This document shows, in pieces, positions 8,901 through 16,797 of a stretch of 64,000 nucleotides of DNA. The notes below the pieces were generated by a model that saw only the letters and a list, made by a program, of their open reading frames with translations, had not been told where the DNA came from and made no database searches. The DNA is from Chitinophagaceae bacterium UBA4857. GTDB taxonomy: Bacteria; Bacteroidota; Bacteroidia; Chitinophagales; Chitinophagaceae. The stretch covers positions 4,624 to 68,623 of the forward strand of contig DHEF01000056.1 in NCBI GenBank assembly GCA_002399735.1, in the 5' to 3' direction. The position numbers and the translations under genes were made by a program. Positions within the stretch are counted from its first letter, which is position 1; the number at the start of each line of letters is the position of its first letter.

Positions 8901-10981
8901 GAGCTACCTGCTCCTACCAGTAATGAAGTAGATGTTCCCGAATGTACCCTGCTGCCATTATTATATAAGTCGATAGTTATACGTCCTATTACATCAGCCG
9001 ATAATAATGCGGCTGATTCAATATCAAAGCCTGCAAAAGAACCAATGGGATAAGTATCCAATGCATCAGCAACTGATAAACTTGCTTTTGAACCTACTGC
9101 CGCCGCCAGAATAATACTTGCAGGTTGTGTGGTAGTGCCATTAATTATGTTTTCTGCATTATTTATCTGGCAACCTACACAGGCTGTACCTTCAATACCG
9201 GTTCTAAGGCCGTTTATGTATACCGGCAGGTCGGGATTTTGCATAGACACTAAACCATTACAAGGTGGTTCTGCCTCGCAAAACTCTTTTAGTACCGCAC
9301 CATAAATTCTGGTAGTACCAATATTAGCGTTTATTACTGAGCTAAATATAATTTTAACTCCATCAAAAGGCAGAGTAGGAATAAATCCAACTGTTTGCCT
9401 GCCAAAACCATTTAATATACTAGTTTGTGCCGATAATAGCCCGGAAGTTGATGTTGCCGTTTGTTGCACTACTCCGTTCAATAAGGTTGCAACGGTTACG
9501 CCATTTAAGGCATTTACACCTAATAAATTCGGACTTTCAATATCAAACCCAGCAAACACAGGAGTACTGGTGTTATAAATTGTTGACCCGTTACTTACAG
9601 CATAAGCAGCAGTTGAGCCTACATTAGTTGGTAACACAACTTGTGTATAGTTTGTTAAACTGGCATCAATCGCATTATTAGCATCAACAATATTACAGTT
9701 TACACAGGCAACAGCATTAATGCCGGTATGCCTTCCATCTACAAAAACAGGGTATTTATCTTCCGTTAAATGAACAGGTGTATTACAGCTTAATGCATCT
9801 CCGGCACAGAATCTTTTTACCACAGCATCATACACATGTACCGGGTTAGAACCGGCCGCTACAGAATTATTCAACGTAAATTTTATTTCATCAAAACTTA
9901 AGTTGGTTTTAAAACCGGTTACAAATTTTCCTCCGGTAGAAAATACGCCACCACTGGCTAATGCAGCATTAAAAAGTACTTCATCACGTTTTACACCGTT
10001 TAAATAAGTTGCTATCGTATAATAGGTACCTAGCTGTACATTTAATGTTCGCTGCATATCAATTTCAAAGCCGGCATACATACCTGCCGGATACACCGTT
10101 TTGGTATTTTTTACACCAATTGATGCGGTTGCACTTAACGATGCGAGAATATTAACTGTTGCAAAAGTGTTATTATCATTATCAATTACATAGTCAGGAT
10201 TACTTATAGCACAGTTAACACAGGCACCGCTAACATTAATACCGGTATTGGCAGGATTAACAATTACAGGGTATGCCGGTGCTTGCCAACGTATTAATTC
10301 ATTACATGGTTGGCTTGCAGGTAATACAGCTTCAGTGCAAAATTTTTCTACAAATACCTGGTGTACCTCAGTTGCAGCAATCTTAACACTAAGACCGGTA
10401 TTCTGTTCAATCATAATTCTATCAAAAGGCTTTGTCGTTAATAAGGATATTTTATTTAGTCCTGTAGTATTAATTAAACCTACAGATAAAAGGCCATTAC
10501 CAACACTTGCCTCCTCTTGTAGCACAGTTCCAAGATATGTTTTAACCGTAAAGGCTTCAAATACTGATAAAGAAAGTAAGTCTGCATTTCTTATAATTGC
10601 CCCGGCATAATAACCTGCAGGAATAATACCATTTCCTAATTGAATGGTAGTACGTAAACCTCCCGCTAATGCGGCTACATATGTCATTGTCCCAACAGTA
10701 GCCGGATTATTATCGATCACATTTCCAGGATCATTAACACTACCCACTACAGCTCCAAAAGCACCTGTCCATGGTACAAATACCAATGGGTTTGGATCCA
10801 TATCACCTGTTACAACCGAAGCCGATAAGGTTCCATTGTTCACATATGGAGTAATAACATTACACCCCAAAAGGTTTTCGTTAATATTCTGGGCAAAAAG
10901 ATTTTGTTTAAAAACTAAGAGAAAAAAAAGTAAAAAGCCGTAGTTAACACAGCTTTTGGCAGTGCGTAAAAATAGATTCAT
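5918..10981 (-). CDS. Giant (1687 aa) surface repeat protein with Cys-x-x-Cys repeat units and Ig/cadherin-like domains
   Basis: 1687 residues with an N-terminal signal (FLLFFLLVFKQNLFAQ). Roughly residues 30-930 hold five tandem units of about 165-175 residues; units 2-5 open with a GACVNCAI-like motif (ACVNC, ACVGC) and units 1-4 end near an (F/S)C. Each unit has a YPAG.(F/Y)AGF.I block and a FDEI or FDGV block. Residues about 960-1590 alternate Ig-like repeats (DTIRYTICNN and DTIRYTVCDN; VLVNDT and LLANDID) typical of bacterial cadherin/Ig adhesins. The tail after PDLTPILTFTPSVIRGTTNV is a common surface-protein module. No Por sorting domain is visible at the C-terminus, unlike its operon partner. 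Likely an adhesin or surface-layer protein; ligand unknown. No frameshift seen. Confidence 0.8.
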   Translation of the reverse strand: MNLFLRTAKSCVNYGFLLFFLLVFKQNLFAQNINENLLGCNVITPYVNNGTLSASVVTGDMDPNPLVFVPWTGAFGAVVGSVNDPGNVIDNNPATVGTMTYVAALAGGLRTTIQLGNGIIPAGYYAGAIIRNADLLSLSVFEAFTVKTYLGTVLQEEASVGNGLLSVGLINTTGLNKISLLTTKPFDRIMIEQNTGLSVKIAATEVHQVFVEKFCTEAVLPASQPCNELIRWQAPAYPVIVNPANTGINVSGACVNCAISNPDYVIDNDNNTFATVNILASLSATASIGVKNTKTVYPAGMYAGFEIDMQRTLNVQLGTYYTIATYLNGVKRDEVLFNAALASGGVFSTGGKFVTGFKTNLSFDEIKFTLNNSVAAGSNPVHVYDAVVKRFCAGDALSCNTPVHLTEDKYPVFVDGRHTGINAVACVNCNIVDANNAIDASLTNYTQVVLPTNVGSTAAYAVSNGSTIYNTSTPVFAGFDIESPNLLGVNALNGVTVATLLNGVVQQTATSTSGLLSAQTSILNGFGRQTVGFIPTLPFDGVKIIFSSVINANIGTTRIYGAVLKEFCEAEPPCNGLVSMQNPDLPVYINGLRTGIEGTACVGCQINNAENIINGTTTQPASIILAAAVGSKASLSVADALDTYPIGSFAGFDIESAALLSADVIGRITIDLYNNGSRVHSGTSTSLLVGAGSSILTGGPNRQIVGIVSPVEFDEVQLNIENTVGLNLGTILVYQAYIQRSCARVVECNTNGLLSNTVHGAVINAAETGLRGGACVGCTVNGPWDAVSAATNDYARLYNTVTGLATNSLSVATPAYTYPTGTFAGFQIRKNSFIVAAGLFPYLTISTFNNGVFQESRSGGGLIDLAVLVQLLGSGNEVYIPGFYTTLPFDEIKITVGSLVTALDQYVDVFGAYVDVRTVTVGGSLNCNISQPDINVGLLNQTITGNISTNDKVLPGSTYGGTITVPAGTTNPSAALPVVQSDGTYTFTATVPGVYQFYISVCAPGSTDNCKLELLTITVQDNAVDATNALVVNTDIAVTSYNTQVTIASLENDWAGNNGYLFLPAGMELTDLNGAAAGNTAAGGTATINTATGNVTYTPPVNFVGVDTIRYTICNNAPVPECGWAYQIIRVLPPGAANVITAADDFYSTGVNTAISVIAADGVLVNDTYVGTGSLAIQPLDTTIAGVGNVVINSDGSYMFIPAPGFVGTVAVPYTAYDVNNTATTSKATLYLLVNYKQIHSLPDVNTAIVGMQVDGNVGSNDNFPNGSPLYGTPIPKGSYPAGTTLNLNTDGTYSFVASVPGVYEYSVPVCRDAGQTDCPLETLSITVKDFSVGVSNTPIVTTDVAATKQDEAVNINVLANDRVATSGFTLVKSSVVITDLNGGNTGNSYYGGTTTVNPATGVINYTPAVGFVGRDTIRYTVCDNQPTPQCATTFVVVDVYPDNVPNSVTASDDLLSVGKGARLTVSAANGLLANDIDVEGNTLTVVTKDTVIAGKGRVQLLASGSYIFTAEQGYAGTIVVPYTVLDNGTPQASAQATLYIVVREVPDLTPILTFTPSVIRGTTNVNVVVRLNEVNNVSTSGLITVYLAKHKNIVLNFTQAAVLVDGIPVQNSNWTFDTTSNQGYYILTTSAIIAANGNLSFGLTGVFTPGQANGRINLTTTIIAGSGREENNLNNSTATSIPYTHN

Positions 10982-11468
10982 AAGAGGAAGTTTTCATTAA
11001 GTTAATTGGTAAAAGTTCAGGTACTTTTTATAGGTGCAACACGGAAAAAGGGCAAATCTTTATTAAATCTATAAAATGAAAATTGCAGAAAAAAAATAAT
11101 GACAAACAAATTTAAAAACTAGGTAATACACTTTAAATGCAAATAAGTAAAATCACTTAAAAAATTATAACACTTATATTTTCTGTTATACAAACTACTA
11201 TACACATACTCATATACGTTATTTTTTTTCAAATTAAGCTTACTATTACTTACATTATCTTATGTCAGCTAAAGTGAAATGTTTTATAAAAATTTATTAA
11301 ATCTCCATACAAAATTTCAGCAAATACTTGTTAAATATCTTAACAACAAAAATGCCAACTCAGTAAAATTCAGTTCATTTGTAATAAGTTATTTTATTCT
11401 AAAAATTGTATAATGAATTACCATTATTTGCTACAGGTATATTTCCTTACTTTTGAAAAAATTTTAAA
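10982..11468. other. AT-rich divergent intergenic region (487 bp)
   Basis: Very AT-rich spacer between the leftward giant gene and the rightward 177-residue gene. No dispersed repeat and no open frame of note. It must hold the promoter of the surface operon, but I find no exact TAnnTTTG on that strand close to 10981. The only clear promoter is the rightward one at 11428-11455. Confidence 0.6.
11428..11455 (+). promoter_or_regulatory. Bacteroidetes-type promoter (-33 TTG, -7 TAnnTTTG)
   Basis: TTG at 11428-11430 and tacttttg at 11448-11455 with 17 bases between, the expected geometry. The ATG at 11469 follows 13 bases after the -7 element. Confidence 0.65.
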
Positions 11469-12002
11469 ATGGACATAATTACTGTTACAATTATTCTTTC
11501 CGGCTTAGCATTAATTGTTAGTACAATTACCATGGTTTTTGTAATACAATTAAAGGCACAGAACCCTGTCCCTGCTGTTGAACCGCCTTTACCTTCCTCT
11601 GCAAATCAGTTTACATCAAGTCCATTACAATTACAGGCATATGAAAGGTTAGTAATGCTTACCGAAAGAATAGCTATACCTCATCTTATAAATCGTTTAA
11701 ATTTATCAGGCGCATCAGCTAATGATATGCGTACACTATTAATAGAAAACACTAAGCAGGAATACGAGTACAATTCTTCACAACAGATATATGTAAGCCA
11801 ACAAGCCTGGGAAGCGGTTCGTAATTTTAAAGACCAAAACATTACCCTGATTAACCGCATAGCCGGCACTTTACCGCCGGAAGCATCAGGGTACGATCTT
11901 AATAAAAAAATATTAGAGGCATTGGTAACTCAAAACTTATCCGATGTACATAACCTGGTTTTAGAAGCCTTAAATTTTGAAGCCAAAAGATTAATGAAGT
12001 AA
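11469..12002 (+). CDS. Conserved-looking membrane-anchored protein of unknown function
   Basis: 177 residues. An N-terminal transmembrane helix (about residues 3-27) is followed by a short proline-rich linker (residues 33-46) and a mostly helical soluble domain (AYERLVMLTERIAIPHLINR to LVLEALNFEAKRLMK). The topology suggests a signal-anchored protein with a soluble helical domain. I do not recognise a named family; similar short anchored proteins occur widely in Bacteroidota (recollection, not checked). It stands alone with its own promoter, followed by a repeat element. Confidence 0.75.
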   Translation: MDIITVTIILSGLALIVSTITMVFVIQLKAQNPVPAVEPPLPSSANQFTSSPLQLQAYERLVMLTERIAIPHLINRLNLSGASANDMRTLLIENTKQEYEYNSSQQIYVSQQAWEAVRNFKDQNITLINRIAGTLPPEASGYDLNKKILEALVTQNLSDVHNLVLEALNFEAKRLMK

Positions 12003-12004
12003 TT

Positions 12005-12112
12005 TTATGGGGTGCCCCTACGGGTCGGGCTGTACGCTGTATCTTTTGCCCTGCGCTGCCATTGGCCAACGCTTCGCAAAAGTATGCCGCTTCCATCCCT
12101 CACCCGCTTACG
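12005..12112 (+). repeat. Dispersed intergenic repeat, family 3
   Basis: GC-richer block starting ggggtgcccctacgggtcgg, then gctgtacgctgtatcttttg, and ending cgcttccatccctcaccc. I recall similar ggtcgggct...atccctcac elements scattered between genes in many Bacteroidota genomes, function unknown. Only one copy is clear in this window. It leaves about 40 bases before the mutase ATG. Confidence 0.55.
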
Positions 12113-12154
12113 CCAAAATAGTACACGATCAATCAAACGAAGAACGCCTTTTAT

Positions 12155-13705
12155 ATGAAAAAATTTACTGACAGTGGCATAGAAATAAAACAACTGTATG
12201 ATAAAAACGATGAGTTAAAAACGGAACCTGCTACACCCGGAGATTTCCCTTTTACCCGTGGCGTACAACCCGATATGTACCGCGGTCGTTTATGGACCAT
12301 GCGTCAGTATGCTGGTTTTTCAACCGCCGAAGAAAGTAATAAACGTTACCATTATTTATTAAGCCAGGGTGTTAGCGGCTTAAGTGTAGCCTTTGATTTA
12401 CCAACGCAAATTGGTTACGATAGCGATCATGCATTATCAGAAGGTGAAGTAGGTAAAGTAGGCGTAGCTATTGATAGTATCGAGGATATGCAAACCTTGT
12501 TTCAAGGTATTAAGTTGGAGGATGTATCCACCTCCATGACAATCAATGCCACAGGTTTTATCCTACTTTCTTTTTATGTAGCACTAGCCAAACAACAAGG
12601 CGCCGATCTTAAAAAAATATCCGGCACCATACAAAACGATATTTTAAAAGAGTATGCGGCAAGAGGTACTTATATCTATCCACCCAAACCATCCATGCGC
12701 ATTATTACCGATATATTTGAATGGTGCGGTAACGAAGTACCCAAGTGGAACACTATTTCTATCAGCGGCTATCATATTCGTGAAGCAGGAAGCACTGCGG
12801 TACAGGAAATAGCTTTTACATTAAGCAATGGTAAAGCCTATGTAAAAGCGGCGATAGCTAAAGGTCTTGATATTAATGTATTTGGTAAGCGACTGTCTTT
12901 TTTCTTCAATGCGCATAATAACTTATTTGAAGAAGTTGCCAAGTTTAGAGCAGCCCGTAAAATGTGGGCACAAATAATGAAAGACCTTGGCGCTACCGAT
13001 CCCAAAGCCATGATGCTTCGTTTTCATACACAAACCGGTGGCAGTACATTAACGGCGCAACAACCGCTTAATAATATTTCCAGAGTAACCATACAAACTT
13101 TGTCGGCAGTATTAGGTGGTACACAATCATTACATACCAATGGTTATGATGAGGCTCTAAGTTTACCTACGGAAGAAGCAGCCCGTATAGCCTTACGTAC
13201 CCAACAAATTGTAGCTTTTGAAAGTGGCGCACCAGATACGGTTGACCCATTAGCTGGCTCCTATTTTGTAGAAGCCTTAACACAAGAAGTAGAAAATGCG
13301 GCTTGGGATTTAATAAATAAAATTGATGCCATGGGTGGCAGCGTTTCGGCTATTGAAGAAGGGTTTATTCAAGACGAAATTGCCCGCAGTGCTTACGAAT
13401 ACCAAAAACAAATTGAAACCGGCGAAAAAATAATTGTAGGTGTAAATAAATTTCAGGTACAACGGGAAGATCCTATTCCGGGTTTTAAAATTGACGATTC
13501 TATTCGCAGTTTACAAACAAATAAATTAGAGCAATTAAAAGCCGGTCGTAATCCTGCAAAAGTTGATCAGTGTTTACAATATATAAATGATAAAGCCACC
13601 AGCGGCGAAAACATTATGCCATCGGTGGTAGAAGCAGTAGAAAACAAATGTACACTTGGTGAAATTGCTAATACTTTACGAGAAGTTTTTGGCGAGTATA
13701 AATAA
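12155..13705 (+). CDS. Methylmalonyl-CoA mutase catalytic (large) chain without B12-binding domain
   Basis: 516 residues covering the TIM-barrel catalytic domain of acyl-CoA mutases (RQYAGFSTAEESNKRYHYLL, GLSVAFDLPTQIGYDSDH, AGTIQNDILKEY-like and SISGYHIREAG motifs, QSLHTNGYDEALSLPTE). It interconverts succinyl-CoA and methylmalonyl-CoA with adenosylcobalamin. Tyr52 and Arg170 match the residues (Tyr89 and Arg207 in the Propionibacterium enzyme, same 118-residue spacing) that bind the substrate carboxylate, which argues against an isobutyryl-CoA mutase, where Phe and Gln stand there. The cobalamin-binding domain is absent, so a separate small subunit is needed and is not in this window. The start ATG is the first in frame after the upstream repeat. 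Confidence 0.9.
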   Translation: MKKFTDSGIEIKQLYDKNDELKTEPATPGDFPFTRGVQPDMYRGRLWTMRQYAGFSTAEESNKRYHYLLSQGVSGLSVAFDLPTQIGYDSDHALSEGEVGKVGVAIDSIEDMQTLFQGIKLEDVSTSMTINATGFILLSFYVALAKQQGADLKKISGTIQNDILKEYAARGTYIYPPKPSMRIITDIFEWCGNEVPKWNTISISGYHIREAGSTAVQEIAFTLSNGKAYVKAAIAKGLDINVFGKRLSFFFNAHNNLFEEVAKFRAARKMWAQIMKDLGATDPKAMMLRFHTQTGGSTLTAQQPLNNISRVTIQTLSAVLGGTQSLHTNGYDEALSLPTEEAARIALRTQQIVAFESGAPDTVDPLAGSYFVEALTQEVENAAWDLINKIDAMGGSVSAIEEGFIQDEIARSAYEYQKQIETGEKIIVGVNKFQVQREDPIPGFKIDDSIRSLQTNKLEQLKAGRNPAKVDQCLQYINDKATSGENIMPSVVEAVENKCTLGEIANTLREVFGEYK

Positions 13706-13719
13706 TTATTACGATACAT

Positions 13720-13757
13720 AAATAAATAAGGCTTCGTTAACGAAGCCTTATTTATTT
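13720..13757. terminator. Perfect palindromic bidirectional terminator
   Basis: A 38-base perfect inverted repeat centred between 13738 and 13739 (aaataaataaggcttcg on the left, its complement on the right). It separates the convergent mutase and toxin genes, and the stop codon of the toxin gene (13748-13750) lies inside its right arm. Confidence 0.85.
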
Positions 13758-14170
13758 ACTGTCATGTATTTTTCAAAAAAACTTTTACTGTTCATTACTT
13801 CCAACTCTGAAAAATAAAAGTCATCAATATCTTCTGTGATAATTACATGGCAATCGGCATATTTAGCAGCATAGTATTCAATACCGTCTTCTAAATCATG
13901 TATAGCATTATTACCTAAAGCCAGTTGCATAATTTTATCGTTAACATCGGTTATAGAAATATTTTTTGCCAGAATACGTAACTTTTCTCTGGCAGTAGCT
14001 TTACTTTTTTTTTGCGCAAAATAAAAAGCAATAGCCAAACAAAGTGGCGATGTGTAAACAATATACTTTGGGTTATTAACCAAACTTAATATGCGTGAAG
14101 CATAATCAAATAACGGGTACTCTTTATTAATAATAGCCACCAAAATATTAGCATCTAAAAACAAGCGCAT
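13748..14170 (-). CDS. PIN-domain protein, probable VapC-type RNase toxin
   Basis: 140 residues with PIN-domain layout: Asp6 in the LFLDANIL opening, an acidic centre in HDLEDGIEYYAA (Asp92, Glu94, Asp95) and a terminal acidic patch ITEDIDDF (Glu113, Asp114), then the frequent ELEVMNSKSFFEKY ending. PIN toxins are Mg-dependent RNases. It begins three bases after the stop of the antitoxin-like gene, the usual antitoxin-first order of type II toxin-antitoxin operons. The target RNA cannot be told from sequence. Confidence 0.85.
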   Translation of the reverse strand: MRLFLDANILVAIINKEYPLFDYASRILSLVNNPKYIVYTSPLCLAIAFYFAQKKSKATAREKLRILAKNISITDVNDKIMQLALGNNAIHDLEDGIEYYAAKYADCHVIITEDIDDFYFSELEVMNSKSFFEKYMTVNK

Positions 14171-14173
14171 GTT

Positions 14174-14431
14174 TTATTTTTTTGATTGGTAAAACTCATT
14201 GCGATCATCTTTGCGTTTTTTGGGTTTGCTAACATAAGTTGCTTCGCCTTCCGCAACCATATTTACCCAATCGGCAATTGGGTATTCGTCAAATGATTTT
14301 ACCGATGCTGAAGTAGCTTTTTGCAACAAAAACTCTACAAGGCGAGACAAACTAATATTGTTTTCCTCGGCAAATTTTTTAGCCTTTTCGGCTACATCTT
14401 TATTGAATGATAAGGTTACTTTGGCGTCCAT
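14174..14431 (-). CDS. Ribbon-helix-helix-like antitoxin (DUF6364-like) partner of the PIN toxin
   Basis: 85 residues from the ATG at 14431. The start MDAKVTLSFNKDVAEKAKKF, then ISLSRLVEFLL, resembles a short ribbon-helix-helix DNA-binding motif, and a basic tail (KPKKRKDDRNEFYQSKK) follows, suited to toxin binding. The longer frame to 14461 is rejected because it would begin upstream of the promoter element at 14447-14454. It immediately precedes the PIN gene, so it is most likely the antitoxin and autorepressor of the operon (inference). Confidence 0.8.
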   Translation of the reverse strand: MDAKVTLSFNKDVAEKAKKFAEENNISLSRLVEFLLQKATSASVKSFDEYPIADWVNMVAEGEATYVSKPKKRKDDRNEFYQSKK

Positions 14432-14446
14432 GGCTAAATATTTTAC

Positions 14447-14454
14447 CAAATTTA
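14447..14454 (-). promoter_or_regulatory. -7 element of the toxin-antitoxin operon
   Basis: On the minus strand taaatttg matches TAnnTTTG, 15 bases before the ATG at 14431. It decides the antitoxin start. Confidence 0.55.
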
Positions 14455-14590
14455 CAAACAATACGTGTAACTTTAAAATTCTATACGTATTTATTATTCA
14501 TCCATATCTATATCTATTGTTTTCAAATAGTTATCAAAAAAGTTCCGGCATAACCGGAACATATACAACGCTTTATCAATAGAATTAATA

Positions 14591-14717
14591 TTGTTGAAGG
14601 GCTGCCCGATTGACAGCAGTAGCTGCAATGGTACGGTGGCCAAGTGGGAAGCAATTGCACCACTGCAGAAAGCGGGAGCAAAAGCTGATTAGTATTACTA
14701 CAGCTGATAGCCCCAAA
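14591..14717 (+). repeat. Dispersed intergenic repeat, family 2
   Basis: Opens with gaagggctgcccgat, has a variable middle, and ends gcaaaagctgattagtatta then ctacagctgatagccccaaa. The same ends bracket copies at 52341-52480 and 54791-54902, and inverted copies at 16479-16652 and 42121-42300. It lies between the toxin-antitoxin operon and the 3' end of glnS. Confidence 0.7.
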
Positions 14718-14725
14718 CGAAAAAA

Positions 14726-16399
14726 TTACTTACCTGCTTTCCAACCATCTTTTAATCCAACGGTTTTATTAAATACCATACCGCTGGTGCTGCTGTCTTT
14801 ATCCAACACAAAATAACCTTTACGCACAAACTGAAAACGTTCGTCAAAATGCGCATTTTTTAAAGCAGGTTCGGCATAGGCTGCACGAACTATTTTTAAA
14901 GAATCAGGATTAATATAGTCTTTAAAATCCCCTTCTTCAGATGATGGATCCTCTACTTTAAATAACCTGTCATACTCTCTTACTTCGGCAGTAATAGCAT
15001 GTTTAACACTTACCCAATGTAAAGTGCCTTTAACATGTATGCCCGATGTATCGCTACCACTTTTACTTTCCGGTATGTAGGTGCAACGCAATTCCGTAAC
15101 ATTGCCTTCGGCATCTTTAATTACTTCCTCGCATTTAATAATGTAAGCACTTTTTAAACGCACCATTTGTCCGGGTGCCAGCCTGAAATATTTCTTTGGC
15201 GGATTTTCCATAAAGTCTTCCCGCTCAATATAAATTTCGTTGCTAAAAGGTATTTCACGAGTGCCGCCATTCGGGTCTTCCGGATTATTCTCGCTGGTTA
15301 AAATTTCTTCGCCATCCGCATCAGCATAGTTGGTAATAACCACTTTTACCGGATCAAAAACCACCATGCGGCGTAAAGCTCTTTTATTCAAATCTTCCCG
15401 TACAAAAAACTCCAGTAAGCTTATGTCAACCACATTATCACGTTTGGCAATACCAATACGGTCGCAAAACTCCCTGATACTTTCGGGTGTATAACCACGT
15501 CTGCGCATACCGCTAATTGTAGGCATACGAGGGTCATCCCAACCGGCTACGTGTTTTTCATTCACCAGTTGCAACAACTTACGTTTACTCATTACCGTAT
15601 AAGTAAGGTTACGGCGGGCAAACTCATATTGGTGCGATGGATAAATTTCCAGTTTTTCAATTAACCAATCGTATAACTCACGGTGTGGTACAAACTCAAG
15701 TGTACAAATACTGTGTGTAATTTTTTCAATTGAATCGCTTTGACCGTGTGCAAAATCGTACATAGGATAAATACACCATGCATCGCCGGTACGGTGGTGG
15801 TGTGCATGTTTAATGCGGTACAACAATGGGTCACGCATTAACATATTTGGCGATGACATATCAACTTTTGCACGCAATACTTTTTCGCCATCTTTATATT
15901 TTCCGGCACGCATACCGGCAAACAATTGCAGGTTTTCTTCAATACTTCGGTCAGCATACTCGTTTCGGCGACCTACTTGTGTAGGGGTGCCTTTTTGTTC
16001 GGCAATGGCTTCGCTGCTGCTATCGTCTACATAAGCCAGTCCTTTTTTAATTAAGGTAATAGCCATGTTGTACAACTGCTCAAAATAATCTGATGCATAT
16101 AACTCGTTGGCCCATTCAAACCCAAGCCATTTAATATCATTTTTAATGCTCTCTACATATTCCGTGTCCTCAGTAACAGGGTTCGTATCATCAAAACGCA
16201 GGTTGGTGTTACCGCCGTATTTTTTTGTTAAACCAAAATTTAAGCAAATACTGGTAGCATGGCCCATGTGCAGGTAGCCATTTGGCTCCGGTGGAAAACG
16301 GGTCATAATAGTTTTATACTTACCCGCTGCCAGATCGGCTTCTATAATTTCTTCTAAAAAATTTAAACTTCTTTCTTCCTTGTTAGCTGTTGTTGACAT
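14726..16399 (-). CDS. glnS: Glutaminyl-tRNA synthetase
   Basis: 557 residues, the standard length for bacterial GlnRS, which charges tRNA-Gln with glutamine. The class I signature is seen as PPEPNGYLHMGHA (HIGH equivalent) and VMSKRKLLQLV (KMSKS equivalent); FDDTNP and the IREFCDRIG stretch are GlnRS-typical, and the C-terminal beta-barrel anticodon-binding domain follows (residues about 340-550). The ATG at 16399 is chosen because the longer frame begins with a TTG at 16408 that is part of the promoter element. Having GlnRS implies direct glutaminylation rather than sole dependence on GatCAB. Confidence 0.97.
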   Translation of the reverse strand: MSTTANKEERSLNFLEEIIEADLAAGKYKTIMTRFPPEPNGYLHMGHATSICLNFGLTKKYGGNTNLRFDDTNPVTEDTEYVESIKNDIKWLGFEWANELYASDYFEQLYNMAITLIKKGLAYVDDSSSEAIAEQKGTPTQVGRRNEYADRSIEENLQLFAGMRAGKYKDGEKVLRAKVDMSSPNMLMRDPLLYRIKHAHHHRTGDAWCIYPMYDFAHGQSDSIEKITHSICTLEFVPHRELYDWLIEKLEIYPSHQYEFARRNLTYTVMSKRKLLQLVNEKHVAGWDDPRMPTISGMRRRGYTPESIREFCDRIGIAKRDNVVDISLLEFFVREDLNKRALRRMVVFDPVKVVITNYADADGEEILTSENNPEDPNGGTREIPFSNEIYIEREDFMENPPKKYFRLAPGQMVRLKSAYIIKCEEVIKDAEGNVTELRCTYIPESKSGSDTSGIHVKGTLHWVSVKHAITAEVREYDRLFKVEDPSSEEGDFKDYINPDSLKIVRAAYAEPALKNAHFDERFQFVRKGYFVLDKDSSTSGMVFNKTVGLKDGWKAGK

Positions 16400-16405
16400 A
16401 GTGTA

Positions 16406-16413
16406 CAAAGGTA
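16406..16413 (-). promoter_or_regulatory. -7 element of glnS, almost abutting the start codon
   Basis: taccttt followed by g on the minus strand matches TAnnTTTG. Only six bases separate it from the ATG at 16399, so the transcript would have a leader of a few bases at most. Confidence 0.6.
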
Positions 16414-16478
16414 AGCAACAAAAAGTATTGTTCTATCAGCAGTTACTATTTTATAACAACCGGTTTGTAATACATTTT

Positions 16479-16652
16479 TGGGAGTATCAGCAGTAGTAAC
16501 TACGGTCAACTGCAGTTCCCGCATAACTGCGTTAGTAACCTTCGTAAAAGCAACTTTTGGTTGCTTTTTACTCGGTTATGTTACAAGTCCGCCACAAAGC
16601 CTTGCACAAATCTTCAGCGGGCTTTTCACTGCAATAGGGCAGCCTTTTTTAC
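16479..16652 (-). repeat. Dispersed intergenic repeat, family 2 (inverted copy)
   Basis: Starts ggagtatcagcagtagtaac and ends gcaatagggcagcctttttt; read on the minus strand this is the gggctgcc...gctgat order of the copy at 14591. The middle contains an internal hairpin (gtaaaagcaac with gttgctttttac, about 16545-16573). It fills most of the 400-base spacer between glnS and the Tat-type dehydrogenase; the remainder (16653-16797) is AT-rich with no further feature. Confidence 0.65.
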
Positions 16653-16797
16653 AACAAAATATACCTCAGCAAAAAATGCAAACGTTGTCATTAATTTAAT
16701 CAAGCCTATAAAAATCTATTTCTTAAAAACTTCACTATCTTTAAAAGCTTACTTGTAATAGATAATTATTCACTATAAAATTTGATTGTTTTTTGCC

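Noticed and set aside
6117..10943. Several long open frames on the plus strand opposite the giant repeat gene
   Set aside because: Low-complexity Thr/Val/Ala-rich products that mirror the codon pattern of the real minus-strand gene; no motifs, no start signals.
12005..12193. Leftward frames over the spacer before the mutase gene
   Set aside because: They lie in the family 3 repeat and overlap the mutase start; products look random.
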